64,000 nucleotides of DNA, taken from the NCBI RefSeq assembly GCF_001655055.1, contig NZ_LXEW01000021.1, positions 1 to 64,000 of the forward strand, given 5' to 3'. The notes below the pieces were generated by a model, which was not told the origin of the DNA, ran no database searches, and saw only the letters and a program-made list of their open reading frames with translations. The translations under genes and the position numbers were made by a program. This document shows, piece after piece, positions 1 to 10,580 of the stretch; the stretch's first letter is position 1; each line of letters begins with the position of its first letter. This DNA comes from Providencia heimbachae ATCC 35613 (GTDB taxonomy: Bacteria > Pseudomonadota > Gammaproteobacteria > Enterobacterales > Enterobacteriaceae).

Positions 1-16
1 TGCTCGGCGCACACAC

Positions 17-44
17 AAAAAAGCCACTTCTTTCAAAGTGGCTT
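17..44 (-). terminator. Intrinsic terminator of the tRNA-Ile gene
   Basis: Read on the minus strand this is a hairpin with stem AAGCCACTT/AAGTGGCTT followed by a run of T. It lies about 25 bases downstream of the tRNA 3' end, as expected for the terminator of a single tRNA gene. Confidence 0.8.
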
Positions 45-70
45 AATGCGCTGATTTAACAGCTAAAATT

Positions 71-147
71 TGGTGGCCCCTGCTGGACTTGAACCAGCGA
101 CCAATCGATTATGAGTCGACTGCTCTAACCAACTGAGCTAAGGGGCC
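71..147 (-). tRNA. ileX: tRNA-Ile2 (anticodon CAU, lysidine-modified type)
   Basis: The minus strand folds as a complete 77-base tRNA with acceptor stem GGCCCCT/AGGGGCC, discriminator A and an encoded CCA end. The D arm contains AGCTCAGTTGGTTAGAGC and the T arm contains GGTTCAAGTCC. The anticodon is CAT. From memory the sequence is nearly identical to E. coli ileX/ileY, the minor isoleucine tRNA whose C34 is changed to lysidine by TilS so that it reads AUA, rather than to either methionine tRNA. It stands alone with its own terminator. A tRNA-Met reading of the anticodon is less likely given the body sequence. Confidence 0.9.
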
Positions 148-428
148 AAAGTGGAGAGGATTATACGTGCAGTTTTATCGTAGGTCTAGTCTTTCGAAAC
201 TGTATGGCGAATTTGTGTGCAAACCAATCCTCACGCTTATAATTCAAGGTGATAGCATTACCAAGATTTATACCTGCAAAACAAATTAATCCCTTTTATT
301 AAAAATCACTATTTTTTATTAAACTGCTCCAATCTCCATTTACACACATTAATCTCTAACTTATAGAAAACAAACCAACAAAACCGCTATATAACCCTAA
401 TCTTTTTTATTAAACATTCTTTATTCAA

Positions 429-458
429 TTGTTTGATATGGAACAATAATTTTATACT
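429..458 (+). promoter_or_regulatory. Candidate sigma-70 promoter in an AT-rich gap
   Basis: TTGTTT (429-434) and TATACT (453-458) are separated by 18 bases and lie about 45 bases upstream of the dehydrogenase start. This is a prediction from consensus only. The rest of the 148-506 gap is very AT-rich; no other gene or RNA structure is supported in it. Confidence 0.35.
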
Positions 459-506
459 TTAGATCTCACAATATGGTTATAGATAATTCGCATAGGATGA
501 TAGAAA

Positions 507-1577
507 ATGAAAAAAGTACGTGCAGTTCAATATGGTTGTGGAAAAATGGGTAAATTCTTGATCCGCTACCTGCAAGAACATGGAGCTGAAGTTGTGGCGG
601 CTTTTGATATCAACGAAGCTGTTATTGGTAAAGATATTGGTGAAATAGCAGGAACAGCGCCAACAGGCGTCAAAGTTCAGCCATTGAACGAAGCCGATAA
701 AACTCTCGCTGCGTTAAAACCGGATGTCGGTATTATTGCAACACTCAGTACCATGGCCGATTTAGAAGAAGCTTTTTCTTTATTTGCTCGCCACGGCGTT
801 AACGCGATTTCAACCGGAGAAGAAGCGCTCTACCCTTGGAATTCATCACCTGAAATCACCCAGAAACTCGATGCATTAGCGAAAGAAAATAATTGCACCC
901 TCGCCGGTAGCGGCTATCCCGACATGTTTTGGGGTGTTTTAATCGATACGCTAGCGGGCTCAATGCACAAACTAATTAAAATCAAGGGTTCTAGCTGCTA
1001 TAACGTGGAAGACTACGGTATTGCGTTAGCAATAGGCCATGGTGCAGGTTTAAGCGTTGAGGAATTTGACACGCAAATTGGTAACTATAACGACCTGCCT
1101 TATGACGTTATTTCACAAAAAATCGAAAGTGGTGAATATGCTCCACCTTATATGTGGACACAAAATGGTTGGCTGTGCAGCCGACTAGGATTAACGATCA
1201 CCAGCCAAACTCAACGCTGTGTACCCCAAATAGCGCAAACAGATGTCTATTCAGACACCTTAAAAATGACAGTCAAAAAAGGTGATGTTCTTGGTTTATC
1301 AGCAGTGGTGATCACCGAAACTGCCGAAGATGTTACCCTCGAAACCGAGTGTATTGGTAAGATTTTAACTGCCGATGAGTGTGATAAAAATAGTTGGCAG
1401 CTAATTGGTGAGCCGGACACCGCCATTGAAGTCAATAACCCTGCGACCGTTGAATTAACTTGTGCAAATCTAGTTAATCGTATTCCAGCACTGATCAATA
1501 GCCCTGCGGGATATACCACGACAGAAAAAATGCCAAATAACATCTATATGACCAAACCAATGCACGAATATCTATAA
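507..1577 (+). CDS. NAD(P)-dependent amine dehydrogenase, 2,4-diaminopentanoate dehydrogenase-like
   Basis: This is a 356-residue soluble protein. The N-terminus carries a Rossmann fold (VQYGCGKMGKFLIRYL, with GCGKMG as the dinucleotide loop) like the DapB N-terminal family. The C-terminal half resembles the catalytic domain of 2,4-diaminopentanoate and related amine dehydrogenases, with residues such as GSGYPDMFWG near 135. Members catalyse reversible NAD(P)-dependent oxidative deamination of diamino acids. The start follows a plausible AGGATG ribosome site. No ornithine-degradation partner genes flank it, and it is followed by its own terminator, so the substrate is open. It is not the lysine-pathway dapB, which is much shorter. 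The family is fairly sure; the substrate is not. Confidence 0.7.
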   Translation: MKKVRAVQYGCGKMGKFLIRYLQEHGAEVVAAFDINEAVIGKDIGEIAGTAPTGVKVQPLNEADKTLAALKPDVGIIATLSTMADLEEAFSLFARHGVNAISTGEEALYPWNSSPEITQKLDALAKENNCTLAGSGYPDMFWGVLIDTLAGSMHKLIKIKGSSCYNVEDYGIALAIGHGAGLSVEEFDTQIGNYNDLPYDVISQKIESGEYAPPYMWTQNGWLCSRLGLTITSQTQRCVPQIAQTDVYSDTLKMTVKKGDVLGLSAVVITETAEDVTLETECIGKILTADECDKNSWQLIGEPDTAIEVNNPATVELTCANLVNRIPALINSPAGYTTTEKMPNNIYMTKPMHEYL

Positions 1578-1585
1578 ATGTATTT

Positions 1586-1614
1586 AGCCCACCTCAAACC
1601 GGTGGGCTTTCTTG
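1586..1614 (+). terminator. Terminator between convergent genes
   Basis: The stem AGCCCACC/GGTGGGCT with an AAACC-type loop is followed by TTTCTT. It lies just after the dehydrogenase stop and before the end of the convergent acetyltransferase gene. Confidence 0.75.
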
Positions 1615-1635
1615 ATTCCATTTAAATAACGGCTA

Positions 1636-2232
1636 TTAACGCGGTTTTATCATTTGCCATTCTAAATGGCGCTTCACTGCCAGCCATTCTGCATCAATAA
1701 TGCTATAAATACAGGTATCTCGCAGCTCGCCCGTGCGAGTATAGGCATGCCTTCTCAAAATTCCGTCTAACTTTGCCCCTAAACGCTCTATCGCTTTACG
1801 ACTTTGTTGATTCAAAAAATTAGCGCGAAACTCGACTGCAACACAATCAAGTTCTTCAAAAGCATATTTAAGTAATAAGTATTTTGCCTCTGTATTAATC
1901 GCCGTTTTTTGTGCTTCAATGCCATACCATGTGCCGCCTATTTCAACACGACGGATCCCCTTCTCAATCCGAAAGTAAGCGGTAAAACCAACTGGGTTTT
2001 CGGTTCTTTTATCAATCACCACAAAAGGTAACATCTCTTTATTGCGAAAACGTTCAAGGCGGCTATCGATATCCGCGGGGACATTTTCCGGTTCTGGTAC
2101 AGAGGTGTACCATAATTTATGTAGCGCATCTCTTTCGATGATTTCAGAAAATACGGTGTCATATTGATGAGATAATAGTTCCAGTCGAACATACTCGCCT
2201 TCTAACGTTACAGCTTGGCAAATCTCTTTCAT
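1636..2232 (-). CDS. GNAT-family N-acetyltransferase (RimJ/RimL-like)
   Basis: This 198-residue protein has the RimJ/RimL subgroup layout: an N-terminal LEGEYVRLELL strand, a central substrate strand region (PVGFTAYFRI), and the acetyl-CoA region around NTEAKYLLLKYAFEEL. The typical FRANFLNQQSRKAIERLG segment follows. Such enzymes acetylate the N-terminal amine of proteins or small molecules using acetyl-CoA. The gene is monocistronic and lies between two terminator/promoter regions. Nothing nearby indicates the acceptor, so it is left unnamed. Confidence 0.8.
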   Translation of the reverse strand: MKEICQAVTLEGEYVRLELLSHQYDTVFSEIIERDALHKLWYTSVPEPENVPADIDSRLERFRNKEMLPFVVIDKRTENPVGFTAYFRIEKGIRRVEIGGTWYGIEAQKTAINTEAKYLLLKYAFEELDCVAVEFRANFLNQQSRKAIERLGAKLDGILRRHAYTRTGELRDTCIYSIIDAEWLAVKRHLEWQMIKPR

Positions 2233-2424
2233 AATGAATTCCTGAATTGATAATTTAAATGACAGCCTATGTCGCTCTGGATATCTTTTTAACCGGATTT
2301 TATGACAATAAAATAAAATCCCGCGTCTTATTCCTATTAATTTACCTGTTTCTAATAAAACATATGATAAAAATCACAAATTTTTAACATTATTCTTAAT
2401 TCATCGCATCATTAAGCTAGAGTT

Positions 2425-2441
2425 AACTCATCTGACCTGTT
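2425..2441 (+). promoter_or_regulatory. Candidate FadR operator upstream of fadH
   Basis: The 17-mer AACTCATCTGACCTGTT differs at only two positions (CA in place of GG) from the FadR consensus AACTGGTCNGACNTGTT as I recall it. It sits 26 bases upstream of fadH, a beta-oxidation gene. In E. coli, FadR represses fatty-acid degradation genes until acyl-CoA accumulates, so the position and the gene fit. No binding data are available. Confidence 0.55.
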
Positions 2442-2446
2442 ACTAA

Positions 2447-4489
<2,043 letters not shown>

Positions 4490-4512
4490 ATCAGGTGATA
4501 GCTGAATAAAAT

Positions 4513-4547
4513 AAACCCCGCCAATGATTATGCGGGGCTTATTTTTT
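4513..4547. terminator. Bidirectional terminator between fadH and sstT
   Basis: The stem CCCCGC/GCGGGG has A-rich and T-rich flanks on both sides. It separates the convergent fadH and sstT genes and can serve both. Confidence 0.85.
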
Positions 4548-4552
4548 ACAGG

Positions 4553-5806
4553 TTAGTCTCTATGAGATAACTGAGCTTCTGGATCAGCCAAACGCTCATC
4601 TTCGGCTAAACATACTGCTGCCGTAAATAAAACGTCTGTTGAAGAGTTAAGCGCTGTTTCAGCCGAATCTTGCAGCACACCAATCATTACACCAACCGCT
4701 ACCACCTGCATCGCAATTTCATTTGAAATCCCGAACATATTACAAGCCAATGGAATAAGCAGTAATGAGCCACCTGCAACACCTGATGCACCACACGCAC
4801 AGACCGCAGCGACGACACTGAGCAACAAGGCCGTTGGGATATCGACAGGAATACCAAGAGTATGTACCGCAGCTAGCGTCAATACGGTGATCGTCACTGC
4901 CGCCCCTGCCATATTAATGGTTGCACCTAGCGGAATGGAAACCGAATAAGTATCTTCATGTAGATTCATTCGACGACACATTCCCATATTCACCGGAATG
5001 TTTGCCGCCGAGCTACGTGTAAAGAATGCAGTAACACCACTTTCGCGTAAGCAAGCAAATACCAACGGATATGGGTTACGTTTCATTTTCCAGTAAACAA
5101 TCAGTGGATTAACAATGAACGCCACAATCAGCATACAGCCAATCAAAACGGCGAGAACATGGAAATAACCTTTTAAGGTTTCAAACCCAGTGATGGCGAT
5201 GGTAGAAGAAACTAAACCAAAGATACCCAATGGTGCAAGCCTGATCACAACACGGACTAATTGCGTAACGGCATTTGATAAATCGTGAATAACGCTTTTG
5301 GTGCTTTCATTGGCATGGCGCAATGCGATACCAAGCCCAACAGCCCATGCTAAGATACCGATGTAATTACCTTTGATTAATGCATCAACCGGATTAGCAA
5401 ATACATTAATAAGTAAACCTTTCAGTACTTCAGCAATATTACTCGGTGGATTGAGTTGTGTATCACCTACCGCCAAAACTAAACTTGATGGGAAGATGAA
5501 TGAGCCAATAACGGCAACAACAGCAGCAAAAAATGTACCTAAAATATACAAAACCAAAATTGGTTTAATATTGGTTTTTTGCCCTTGTCGATGATTAGCA
5601 ATTGATGACATAACTAGCACCCAAACCAAAATCGGTGCTACCGCTTTTAATGCACTAACAAATAAATCGCCTAACAGACCCACGTTTTTTGCGGCTGATG
5701 GCCAAATCCAAGCAAGTAAAATACCCGCAACGAGTCCAACAAGAATTTGTTTGACTAAGCTGCCGTGAGTAATTACTCGCCATAACCCTGCTTTGTTTGT
5801 TTCCAT
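4553..5806 (-). CDS. sstT: Sodium:serine/threonine symporter
   Basis: This 417-residue inner-membrane protein is close in length to E. coli SstT and belongs to the dicarboxylate/amino acid:cation symporter (DAACS) family. It has about eight hydrophobic segments. The re-entrant motif region includes [15 protein letters not shown] and [18 protein letters not shown], which in this family bind substrate and sodium. It imports serine and threonine with Na+. It lies downstream of alx on the same strand, as in E. coli, but a terminator separates the two, so it is probably transcribed on its own. Confidence 0.95.
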   Translation of the reverse strand: METNKAGLWRVITHGSLVKQILVGLVAGILLAWIWPSAAKNVGLLGDLFVSALKAVAPILVWVLVMSSIANHRQGQKTNIKPILVLYILGTFFAAVVAVIGSFIFPSSLVLAVGDTQLNPPSNIAEVLKGLLINVFANPVDALIKGNYIGILAWAVGLGIALRHANESTKSVIHDLSNAVTQLVRVVIRLAPLGIFGLVSSTIAITGFETLKGYFHVLAVLIGCMLIVAFIVNPLIVYWKMKRNPYPLVFACLRESGVTAFFTRSSAANIPVNMGMCRRMNLHEDTYSVSIPLGATINMAGAAVTITVLTLAAVHTLGIPVDIPTALLLSVVAAVCACGASGVAGGSLLLIPLACNMFGISNEIAMQVVAVGVMIGVLQDSAETALNSSTDVLFTAAVCLAEDERLADPEAQLSHRD

Positions 5807-6023
5807 AATAGACCTATATTATTTATCTTTATTAGGAATTAAATGTGTTTGCTGAGCCAGTATAAGGAATAATAATCGCCTGAAAAGGCTATTATTCAAA
5901 ATATACACAAGGATTGAATATATTTAACAAATATTTTACACAACTGTGATCGCAATAGAGTTTTGTTTCTTATAGTAGAATAGCGACAAAGAAAATGGAT
6001 TATATTTTTCAGTTAGTTAAAAC

Positions 6024-6054
6024 AAAAAAGCCCCCTATTCTAACGAGGAGGCTT
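6024..6054 (-). terminator. Terminator downstream of alx
   Basis: On the minus strand a hairpin with AAGCCTCC/GGGGGCTT arms is followed by TTTTTTG, 20 bases past the alx stop. It separates alx from sstT. Confidence 0.75.
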
Positions 6055-6073
6055 AAGAGTCGGAATGAATCGA

Positions 6074-7033
6074 TTAAAGGTTAGCTTCGTTACGTTTATT
6101 AACAATGGTGTTGATAACGAGTGTTATAACTAAAATTGCAGCTATGGTGCCTAATGATATCGCCGTAGGAATATGATAAATATCCATCAACAACATCTTC
6201 ACACCAATAAAGCTTAGGATAACGGCTAAACCATACTTCAACATCGTAAATTTCTCCGCAACGCCTGCAAGTAAGAAATACATTGCACGTAAACCTAAGA
6301 TTGCAAATAAGTTAGATGTTAAAACAATAAATGGGTCGGTTGTAACAGCAAAAATCGCCGGTATGCTATCAACCGCAAAAATAACATCACTGATTTCGAC
6401 CAATATTAAGACTAGAATCAATGGCGTAGCAAAAAGTAAGCCATTTCGCTTAATAAAGAATTTTTCGCCGTGCAATTCATCCGTCATACGCAGATGTGAG
6501 CGTACCCATTTAACTAATGGTTTATCATTAATTGGCGAATCATCTTCTTTCGAAAATGCCATTTTAAGACCAGTAAACAGTAAAAATAGTCCGAAAACGT
6601 ATAAAATCCAGCTAAATTGGGTAACTAACCAGCTACCTGCAAAAATCATAATGGTACGTAATACAATCGCCCCTAATACCCCGTAAACTAAAACACGGCG
6701 CTGCAAATTCGCAGGGATCGCAAAATAACTAAATAGCATTAACCAAACAAATACGTTATCAACTGCAAGCGCTTTTTCGAGCAAGTAACCGGTCAGGAAC
6801 GCCATTGTTTGACTATCCGCAAACTCACGACTCACCGTATCATTGAAATACCACCACAAACCACCGGCAAAAATCAACGACAAAGTGACCCAAACAATAC
6901 TCCAGCTCGCCGCTTGCTTCATCGACATGGCTTGGCCTTTATGTTTCCCTTGCCAAAACAGATCAACAAGTAACATAACTAAAATAATAACCGCAAAACT
7001 ACCCCATAAAATTGGGTTACCTACAGAGTTCAT
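6074..7033 (-). CDS. alx: TerC-family membrane protein Alx (manganese/pH-linked)
   Basis: The 319-residue product starting at [10 protein letters not shown] has about nine transmembrane segments. It carries the acidic TerC motifs [15 protein letters not shown] and [21 protein letters not shown], whose aspartates and glutamate are thought to bind metal. The start at 7033 is preferred over an upstream in-frame ATG because GAAGGAAAG lies just before it and it aligns with E. coli Alx. In E. coli, Alx is induced at high pH and by manganese and is linked to Mn2+ export. The leader here carries the matching riboswitch. Confidence 0.94.
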   Translation of the reverse strand: MNSVGNPILWGSFAVIILVMLLVDLFWQGKHKGQAMSMKQAASWSIVWVTLSLIFAGGLWWYFNDTVSREFADSQTMAFLTGYLLEKALAVDNVFVWLMLFSYFAIPANLQRRVLVYGVLGAIVLRTIMIFAGSWLVTQFSWILYVFGLFLLFTGLKMAFSKEDDSPINDKPLVKWVRSHLRMTDELHGEKFFIKRNGLLFATPLILVLILVEISDVIFAVDSIPAIFAVTTDPFIVLTSNLFAILGLRAMYFLLAGVAEKFTMLKYGLAVILSFIGVKMLLMDIYHIPTAISLGTIAAILVITLVINTIVNKRNEANL

Positions 7034-7044
7034 TTTCTTTCCTT

Positions 7045-7085
7045 CAAAAAACAAAAAACGGCTGATATCCAGAAGACATCAGCCG
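7045..7085 (-). terminator. Hairpin with U-tract in the alx leader, just before the ribosome site
   Basis: On the minus strand CGGCTGAT/ATCAGCCG forms a hairpin followed by TTTTTTG and another T run. It ends about 12 bases before the alx start codon. It has the form of an intrinsic terminator and sits downstream of the riboswitch, so it could be an expression platform. That role is inferred. Confidence 0.6.
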
Positions 7086-7117
7086 CTTAAAATGTTTTAA
7101 CCTCAAGGAGTTATCTT

Positions 7118-7275
7118 TTGGGTTGTAAACAGTGAGCAAACCTCGCCTTCTGGCAAGGTCTCACTTACAACACAAATAACCCAATGGTTAGGAAATTGTG
7201 GTGCTCGGCTACCGGGCGCAATGTGTGCACCGTAATGACGATAAACCGACAAGAAGAAGTTACTCCCCTTTGCTT
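7118..7275 (-). promoter_or_regulatory. yybP-ykoY riboswitch (alx pH/manganese-responsive element)
   Basis: The minus-strand leader of alx contains the family signatures. AAAGGGGAGTA lies near the 5' side (around 7261-7271) and GCGCCCGGTAGCCGAGC around 7205-7221. A 3' stem GAGACCTTGCC/GGCGAGG...CTC is enclosed by GGGTT/AACCC pairing around 7119-7192. This architecture matches the yybP-ykoY class, which senses Mn2+ and in E. coli alx also responds to alkaline pH through altered folding. The remaining sequence between it and yqjA (about 7290-7650) holds divergent promoter DNA with no other gene seen. Confidence 0.88.
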
Positions 7276-7650
7276 TGTGCGTAAGATAAAGTAAATAATC
7301 TTAAAATGCAATAATTAGCAAAGCGAGATTACCGTATTTTTTTGACTGCCAAAGTTCAATTAACCAAATTTTCATGATTTTTTCAGACTAACTATAGCTC
7401 TAAAGCGGCTTTTTCGGTACTTTACTGCGAGGGTAATGTAGTCGATAAATTGTAAAAATCACCCGAAACTTAAATGAAGACTAAAAATAAGCTTAAAATT
7501 AGCTGTTTTGTTATTTTCTGTTTTGTTAAAGTGAGCGAGCTTTACACTAACAGCCTGAGGAAATGCGACTTTCACTTAGGTATTCGCTTAATCCATTTCT
7601 CCCTGCCCAACAACAAGTTTGTTGCTGTTATTGCCGTTTAGGAAACATTA

Positions 7651-8319
7651 ATGGAATTAGTTAAAGAACTATTTTTTGCCCTTTGGCACCAAGATTACGT
7701 CACACTATCTAACCCATCGTTAATATGGGCGATTTATTTCATGCTGTTCGCTATTCTCTTCTTAGAAAATGGGGTGCTTCCGGCGGCTTTCTTACCCGGT
7801 GATAGCTTGTTGATTTTAGTTGGTGTTTTAATTGCTAAAGGCACATTAAGCTACCCTTTAACCATCGTTATTTTAACCGCAGGGGCAAGCCTTGGTTGCT
7901 GGCTCGGTTATATACAGGGACGATGGCTTGGAAATACGAAATTAGTGAAAGGCTGGCTCTCACATTTACCCGAACATTATCACCAGCGCGCTTATAGCTT
8001 ATTTCACCGCCATGGGCTCGCTGCATTATTAGTCGGCCGTTTTTTGGCTTTCGTCAGAACATTATTGCCAACAATTGCCGGTCTTGCTGGATTAAAAAAT
8101 GGACGATTCCAAATATTCAACTGGCTCAGTGGATTATTATGGGTACTGATTTTAACCGCTATCGGTTATGGATTCGGTAAAAGCCCTATTTTCCTGCAAT
8201 ATGAACATCGTATTATGAATGTTCTAATGCTAGTGCCTGTTGGACTCTTGATTATTGGGCTTATCGGTAGCATTGCCGTTGTCGTTAAGAAAAAATTTTC
8301 TAGCAAGAAAACCGACTAA
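7651..8319 (+). CDS. yqjA: DedA-family membrane protein YqjA
   Basis: The 222-residue product has the DedA (SNARE-associated/VTT) domain with FLENGVLPAAFLPGDSLL near 37-54. The conserved arginine motif GRFLAFVRTLLPTIAGLAG lies near 130. Several membrane helices and a lysine-rich tail follow. The family moves polyprenyl phosphate or other lipids and supports proton-motive-force-dependent growth; E. coli YqjA is needed at alkaline pH together with YghB. It lies divergent from alx, itself a pH-linked gene. A TTAGGAAAC ribosome site precedes the ATG. E. coli has mzrA directly downstream, and it is absent here. Confidence 0.93.
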   Translation: MELVKELFFALWHQDYVTLSNPSLIWAIYFMLFAILFLENGVLPAAFLPGDSLLILVGVLIAKGTLSYPLTIVILTAGASLGCWLGYIQGRWLGNTKLVKGWLSHLPEHYHQRAYSLFHRHGLAALLVGRFLAFVRTLLPTIAGLAGLKNGRFQIFNWLSGLLWVLILTAIGYGFGKSPIFLQYEHRIMNVLMLVPVGLLIIGLIGSIAVVVKKKFSSKKTD

Positions 8320-8327
8320 TTTAATTT

Positions 8328-8366
8328 GCGGGAGTGCTGTATGACTCCCGTATTCTCAAATTTTTT
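8328..8366 (+). terminator. Terminator after yqjA
   Basis: The stem CGGGAGT/ACTCCCG is followed after a short spacer by a T-rich run. It lies 10 bases after yqjA. Confidence 0.6.
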
Positions 8367-8517
8367 CCCTTTTATCCTACTTTACCTATCTCACATCTAA
8401 AATTTATTTACCCTTATTTAACTATTTGATTAGTTAAAATATCTTCTACTAACTTTAATCTTTTTTACGTTTTTATGTAAATTGCAGGTATATACTTAAA
8501 TAGCTCAGGAGATATTA

Positions 8518-8601
8518 ATGCTTAGCACAACAAGTTATTTGAAATATGAAGAGTATAAATCCATTGCACTTAGTGTAAAAATCGCTATTGTTATAGTATA
8601 A
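8518..8601 (+). CDS. Possible 27-residue small protein
   Basis: A strong ribosome site (CAGGAGA) lies seven bases before an ATG that opens a 27-codon frame. The frame begins MLSTTSYLKYEEYK and ends with the hydrophobic stretch IAIVIV. It lies where E. coli has mzrA and yqjC, both missing here, and 37 bases before yqjD. I recognise no family. It could be a real membrane microprotein, a leader peptide for yqjD, or chance. Confidence 0.3.
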   Translation: MLSTTSYLKYEEYKSIALSVKIAIVIV

Positions 8602-8638
8602 ACGATAAAGATTTTTTCTATTGATAGGAGGTTTTACT

Positions 8639-8944
8639 ATGTCATCAAATCATTCATCAGAAGACTTACGCGCAGAACTAAGATCACTGGCTGATTCTCT
8701 CGAAGCTATGCTAAATGATACTGGAAACAAATCGAAAGAAGAAATTGAAAGCCTAAAATCTAAAGCGCAAGATGCACTCTGTTCATCCAGAGCAAAGCTG
8801 AGTCAAGCAAGCGAAAGGATCACAGAACAAACCAAAGAAATTGCTGGCCGTGCTGATAACTATGTACGTGAAAATCCATGGACAGGTATTGGTATTGGTG
8901 CTGCGGTTGGTGTTGTTCTTGGTGTTCTTCTTGCCAAACGCTAA
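8639..8944 (+). CDS. yqjD: ElaB/YqjD-family ribosome-associated membrane protein
   Basis: The 101-residue product equals E. coli YqjD in length. An N-terminal charged amphipathic coiled-coil region (DLRAELRSLADSLEAML) is followed by the family hallmark YVRENPWTGIGIGAA. A single C-terminal membrane segment ends in AKR. E. coli YqjD tethers 70S/100S ribosomes to the inner membrane in stationary phase. The start at 8639 follows a perfect AGGAGG eight bases upstream and is chosen over an in-frame start six codons earlier. It begins the yqjD-yqjE-yqjK operon. Confidence 0.93.
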   Translation: MSSNHSSEDLRAELRSLADSLEAMLNDTGNKSKEEIESLKSKAQDALCSSRAKLSQASERITEQTKEIAGRADNYVRENPWTGIGIGAAVGVVLGVLLAKR

Positions 8945-8956
8945 TAACGAATCGTT

Positions 8957-9373
8957 ATGAAACAAACGGAACAACAACCACAACGTCAGGGCCCCGGAAA
9001 AGGGGTCCTTGACTCATTACAGCGAATTGCGGGTATCGGCGTCAAAATGGTCGAAACTCGCATTCAGCTTATTGCTGTCGAATTAGAAGAAGAGAAAATC
9101 AACCTCATTCATCTAATGCTACTTGTCGGCATAACACTTCTATTTACTGCATTTGGTTTGATGTGTTTAATTGGGCTTATTTTCTGGTCCGTTGATCCCG
9201 TGTATCGCTATCAAGCCTTAGCGATCACAACAGGTGCCCTCATTTTATTGGCAATTATTTTTGCCATTTGGACACTGAAGAAAGCGAAACAATCGACTCT
9301 ATTAGGGGCAACTCGCGAGCAACTTAGCAATGACTCCAAGGCATTAACAGGAGTGGATGATGAGCAAAAGTAA
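8957..9373 (+). CDS. yqjE: YqjE-family holin-like inner-membrane protein
   Basis: The 138-residue protein has an amphipathic N-terminus (VKMVETRIQLIAVELEEEK). Two strong membrane helices near residues 53-72 and 87-107 follow. This matches the actinobacterial-holin-X/YqjE family (DUF1469). The biochemical role is unknown. It begins 13 bases after yqjD and its end overlaps the start of yqjK, so the three are co-transcribed. Confidence 0.9.
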   Translation: MKQTEQQPQRQGPGKGVLDSLQRIAGIGVKMVETRIQLIAVELEEEKINLIHLMLLVGITLLFTAFGLMCLIGLIFWSVDPVYRYQALAITTGALILLAIIFAIWTLKKAKQSTLLGATREQLSNDSKALTGVDDEQK

Positions 9374-9650
9374 GCATCAGCTATTGATCGCAAGAAAACA
9401 ACGCTTAGTTAGCCAAATAGAACAACAACGCATTGACTTATCTGCTGCCTCACGCGATTGGTTACAAGCAACCTCAACATTCGATAAAGCTTGGCAGACG
9501 GTTGTTACCTTTAAACCCATCTTTATCGCAGCCACTGGGCTTATTTCTATTTATACCCTGAAAAGTCCAAAGCGTATTTTTTCATTAGGAAAAAAAGCAC
9601 TGGCAACATGGAGTTTAGTTCGAACTCTCCAAAGTGCGGTTAAAAAATAA
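9360..9650 (+). CDS. yqjK: YqjK-like family protein
   Basis: This 96-residue protein is rich in Arg and Gln at the N-terminus (LIARKQRLVSQIEQQRIDL), followed by a moderately hydrophobic segment near 50-65. It matches E. coli YqjK in length, pattern and position. Two adjacent ATGs (9357 and 9360) are possible; 9360 gives better spacing from the AGGAG at 9349. The gene overlaps the end of yqjE. Function is unknown; it may work at the membrane with YqjD and YqjE. Confidence 0.85.
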   Translation: MSKSKHQLLIARKQRLVSQIEQQRIDLSAASRDWLQATSTFDKAWQTVVTFKPIFIAATGLISIYTLKSPKRIFSLGKKALATWSLVRTLQSAVKK

Positions 9651-9675
9651 ATTTCATTAATTAATTCAATTCGTT

Positions 9676-9711
9676 AAAAAGCCTAAAATATTTACTTTTT
9701 AGGCTTTTTTT
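9676..9711 (+). terminator. Terminator of the yqjDEK operon
   Basis: AAAAAGCCTAAAA pairs with TTTTTAGGCTTTTTT around a short AT loop and ends in a T run, 26 bases after yqjK. Confidence 0.85.
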
Positions 9712-9901
9712 ATGCACTAAAAATATTGTTCAATTTTTTTGTTTATCATTGTTAATAAGCTTAGCTTTTTATTGAATGAGACAATCACTACTATAAGCCC
9801 ATCAAATGATTTCTAGCCATTTTGTGCTAAAAATAGTTTTATAACGCGAGATATATCGCAATTAACTTATATTTAATGACCTTTTTCTCTGGAGAGTTTC
9901 G

Positions 9902-10297
9902 ATGAAAAATTTAGAAAGTAGTGCGATATTATTAGCGCGTATTATGATGCCAATCCTATTTATCGTCGCGGGTTATGGAAAAGTTGGTGATGCTTACGCA
10001 GGCACTCAGCAATATATGCAAGCAATGGGTGTTCCTGGCTTTTTATTGCCACTGACTATTTTACTTGAGCTAGGTGGTGGGATTGCAATCCTTCTGGGCT
10101 TTTTAACTCGAACAGTTGCGTTATTTACTGCAGGCTTCACGGTATTAACCGCATTAATGTTCCACATGGATTTTAACGTTGCGCCTAACAGCCTAATGTT
10201 TATGAAAAACTTTACTATCGCAGGTGGTTTCTTACTGCTAGCGGTAACAGGCCCAGGCAAATTTAGCATCGATGCACTACTAAATAAAAAGTGGTAA
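9902..10297 (+). CDS. yqjF: DoxX-family inner-membrane protein YqjF
   Basis: The 131-residue product has four hydrophobic helices typical of the DoxX/DoxD family. Conserved features include ARIMMPILFIVAGYGKV near the N-terminus and LELGGGIAILLGF in the middle. The family is associated with redox or thiol-stress functions, and the E. coli protein is a putative quinol oxidase subunit without a firm role. CTGGAGAG precedes the start. It is separated from yqjK by a terminator. Confidence 0.9.
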   Translation: MKNLESSAILLARIMMPILFIVAGYGKVGDAYAGTQQYMQAMGVPGFLLPLTILLELGGGIAILLGFLTRTVALFTAGFTVLTALMFHMDFNVAPNSLMFMKNFTIAGGFLLLAVTGPGKFSIDALLNKKW

Positions 10298-10350
10298 CCC
10301 TCGCTTCATAATCAGCCTCATTGGTATTACCTTTATTCTTGTCCAATTTT

Positions 10351-10377
10351 CACCTCCTTCGGGAGGTGTTTTTTTTG
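10351..10377 (+). terminator. Terminator of yqjF
   Basis: CACCTCC and GGAGGTG pair around a TTCG-type tetraloop and are followed by eight or more T. Confidence 0.9.
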
Positions 10378-10462
10378 CATCAGATGATCTATGGAAATAA
10401 TCTAGAAATATTTTTATTTCAAATATATACCGTAAATTTGAAATGACATACTAGAGCAACTT

Positions 10463-10580
10463 CTAAATAATTCGTGCTGTAGCAAGGTGGCAAGCGAAGT
10501 TATCCCTAAGAGCATACATAAGTATGTGACTAGGGTAACTTTGTGATGCCAACAAAGCGACAGTGCGAAGTATGACGAAG
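10463..10580. repeat. ERIC-type intergenic repeat (copy 1)
   Basis: This element of about 118 bases begins CTAAATAATTC and ends GAAGTATGACGAAG. Its centre, ATCCCTAAGAGCATACATAA followed by GTATGTGACTAGGG, is a long imperfect palindrome. These are the hallmarks of the enterobacterial repetitive intergenic consensus (ERIC/IRU). It is similar to the copies near 17.6 and 22.1 kb. It abuts the stop codon of yhaJ and probably supplies the last bases of that gene. Confidence 0.8.
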
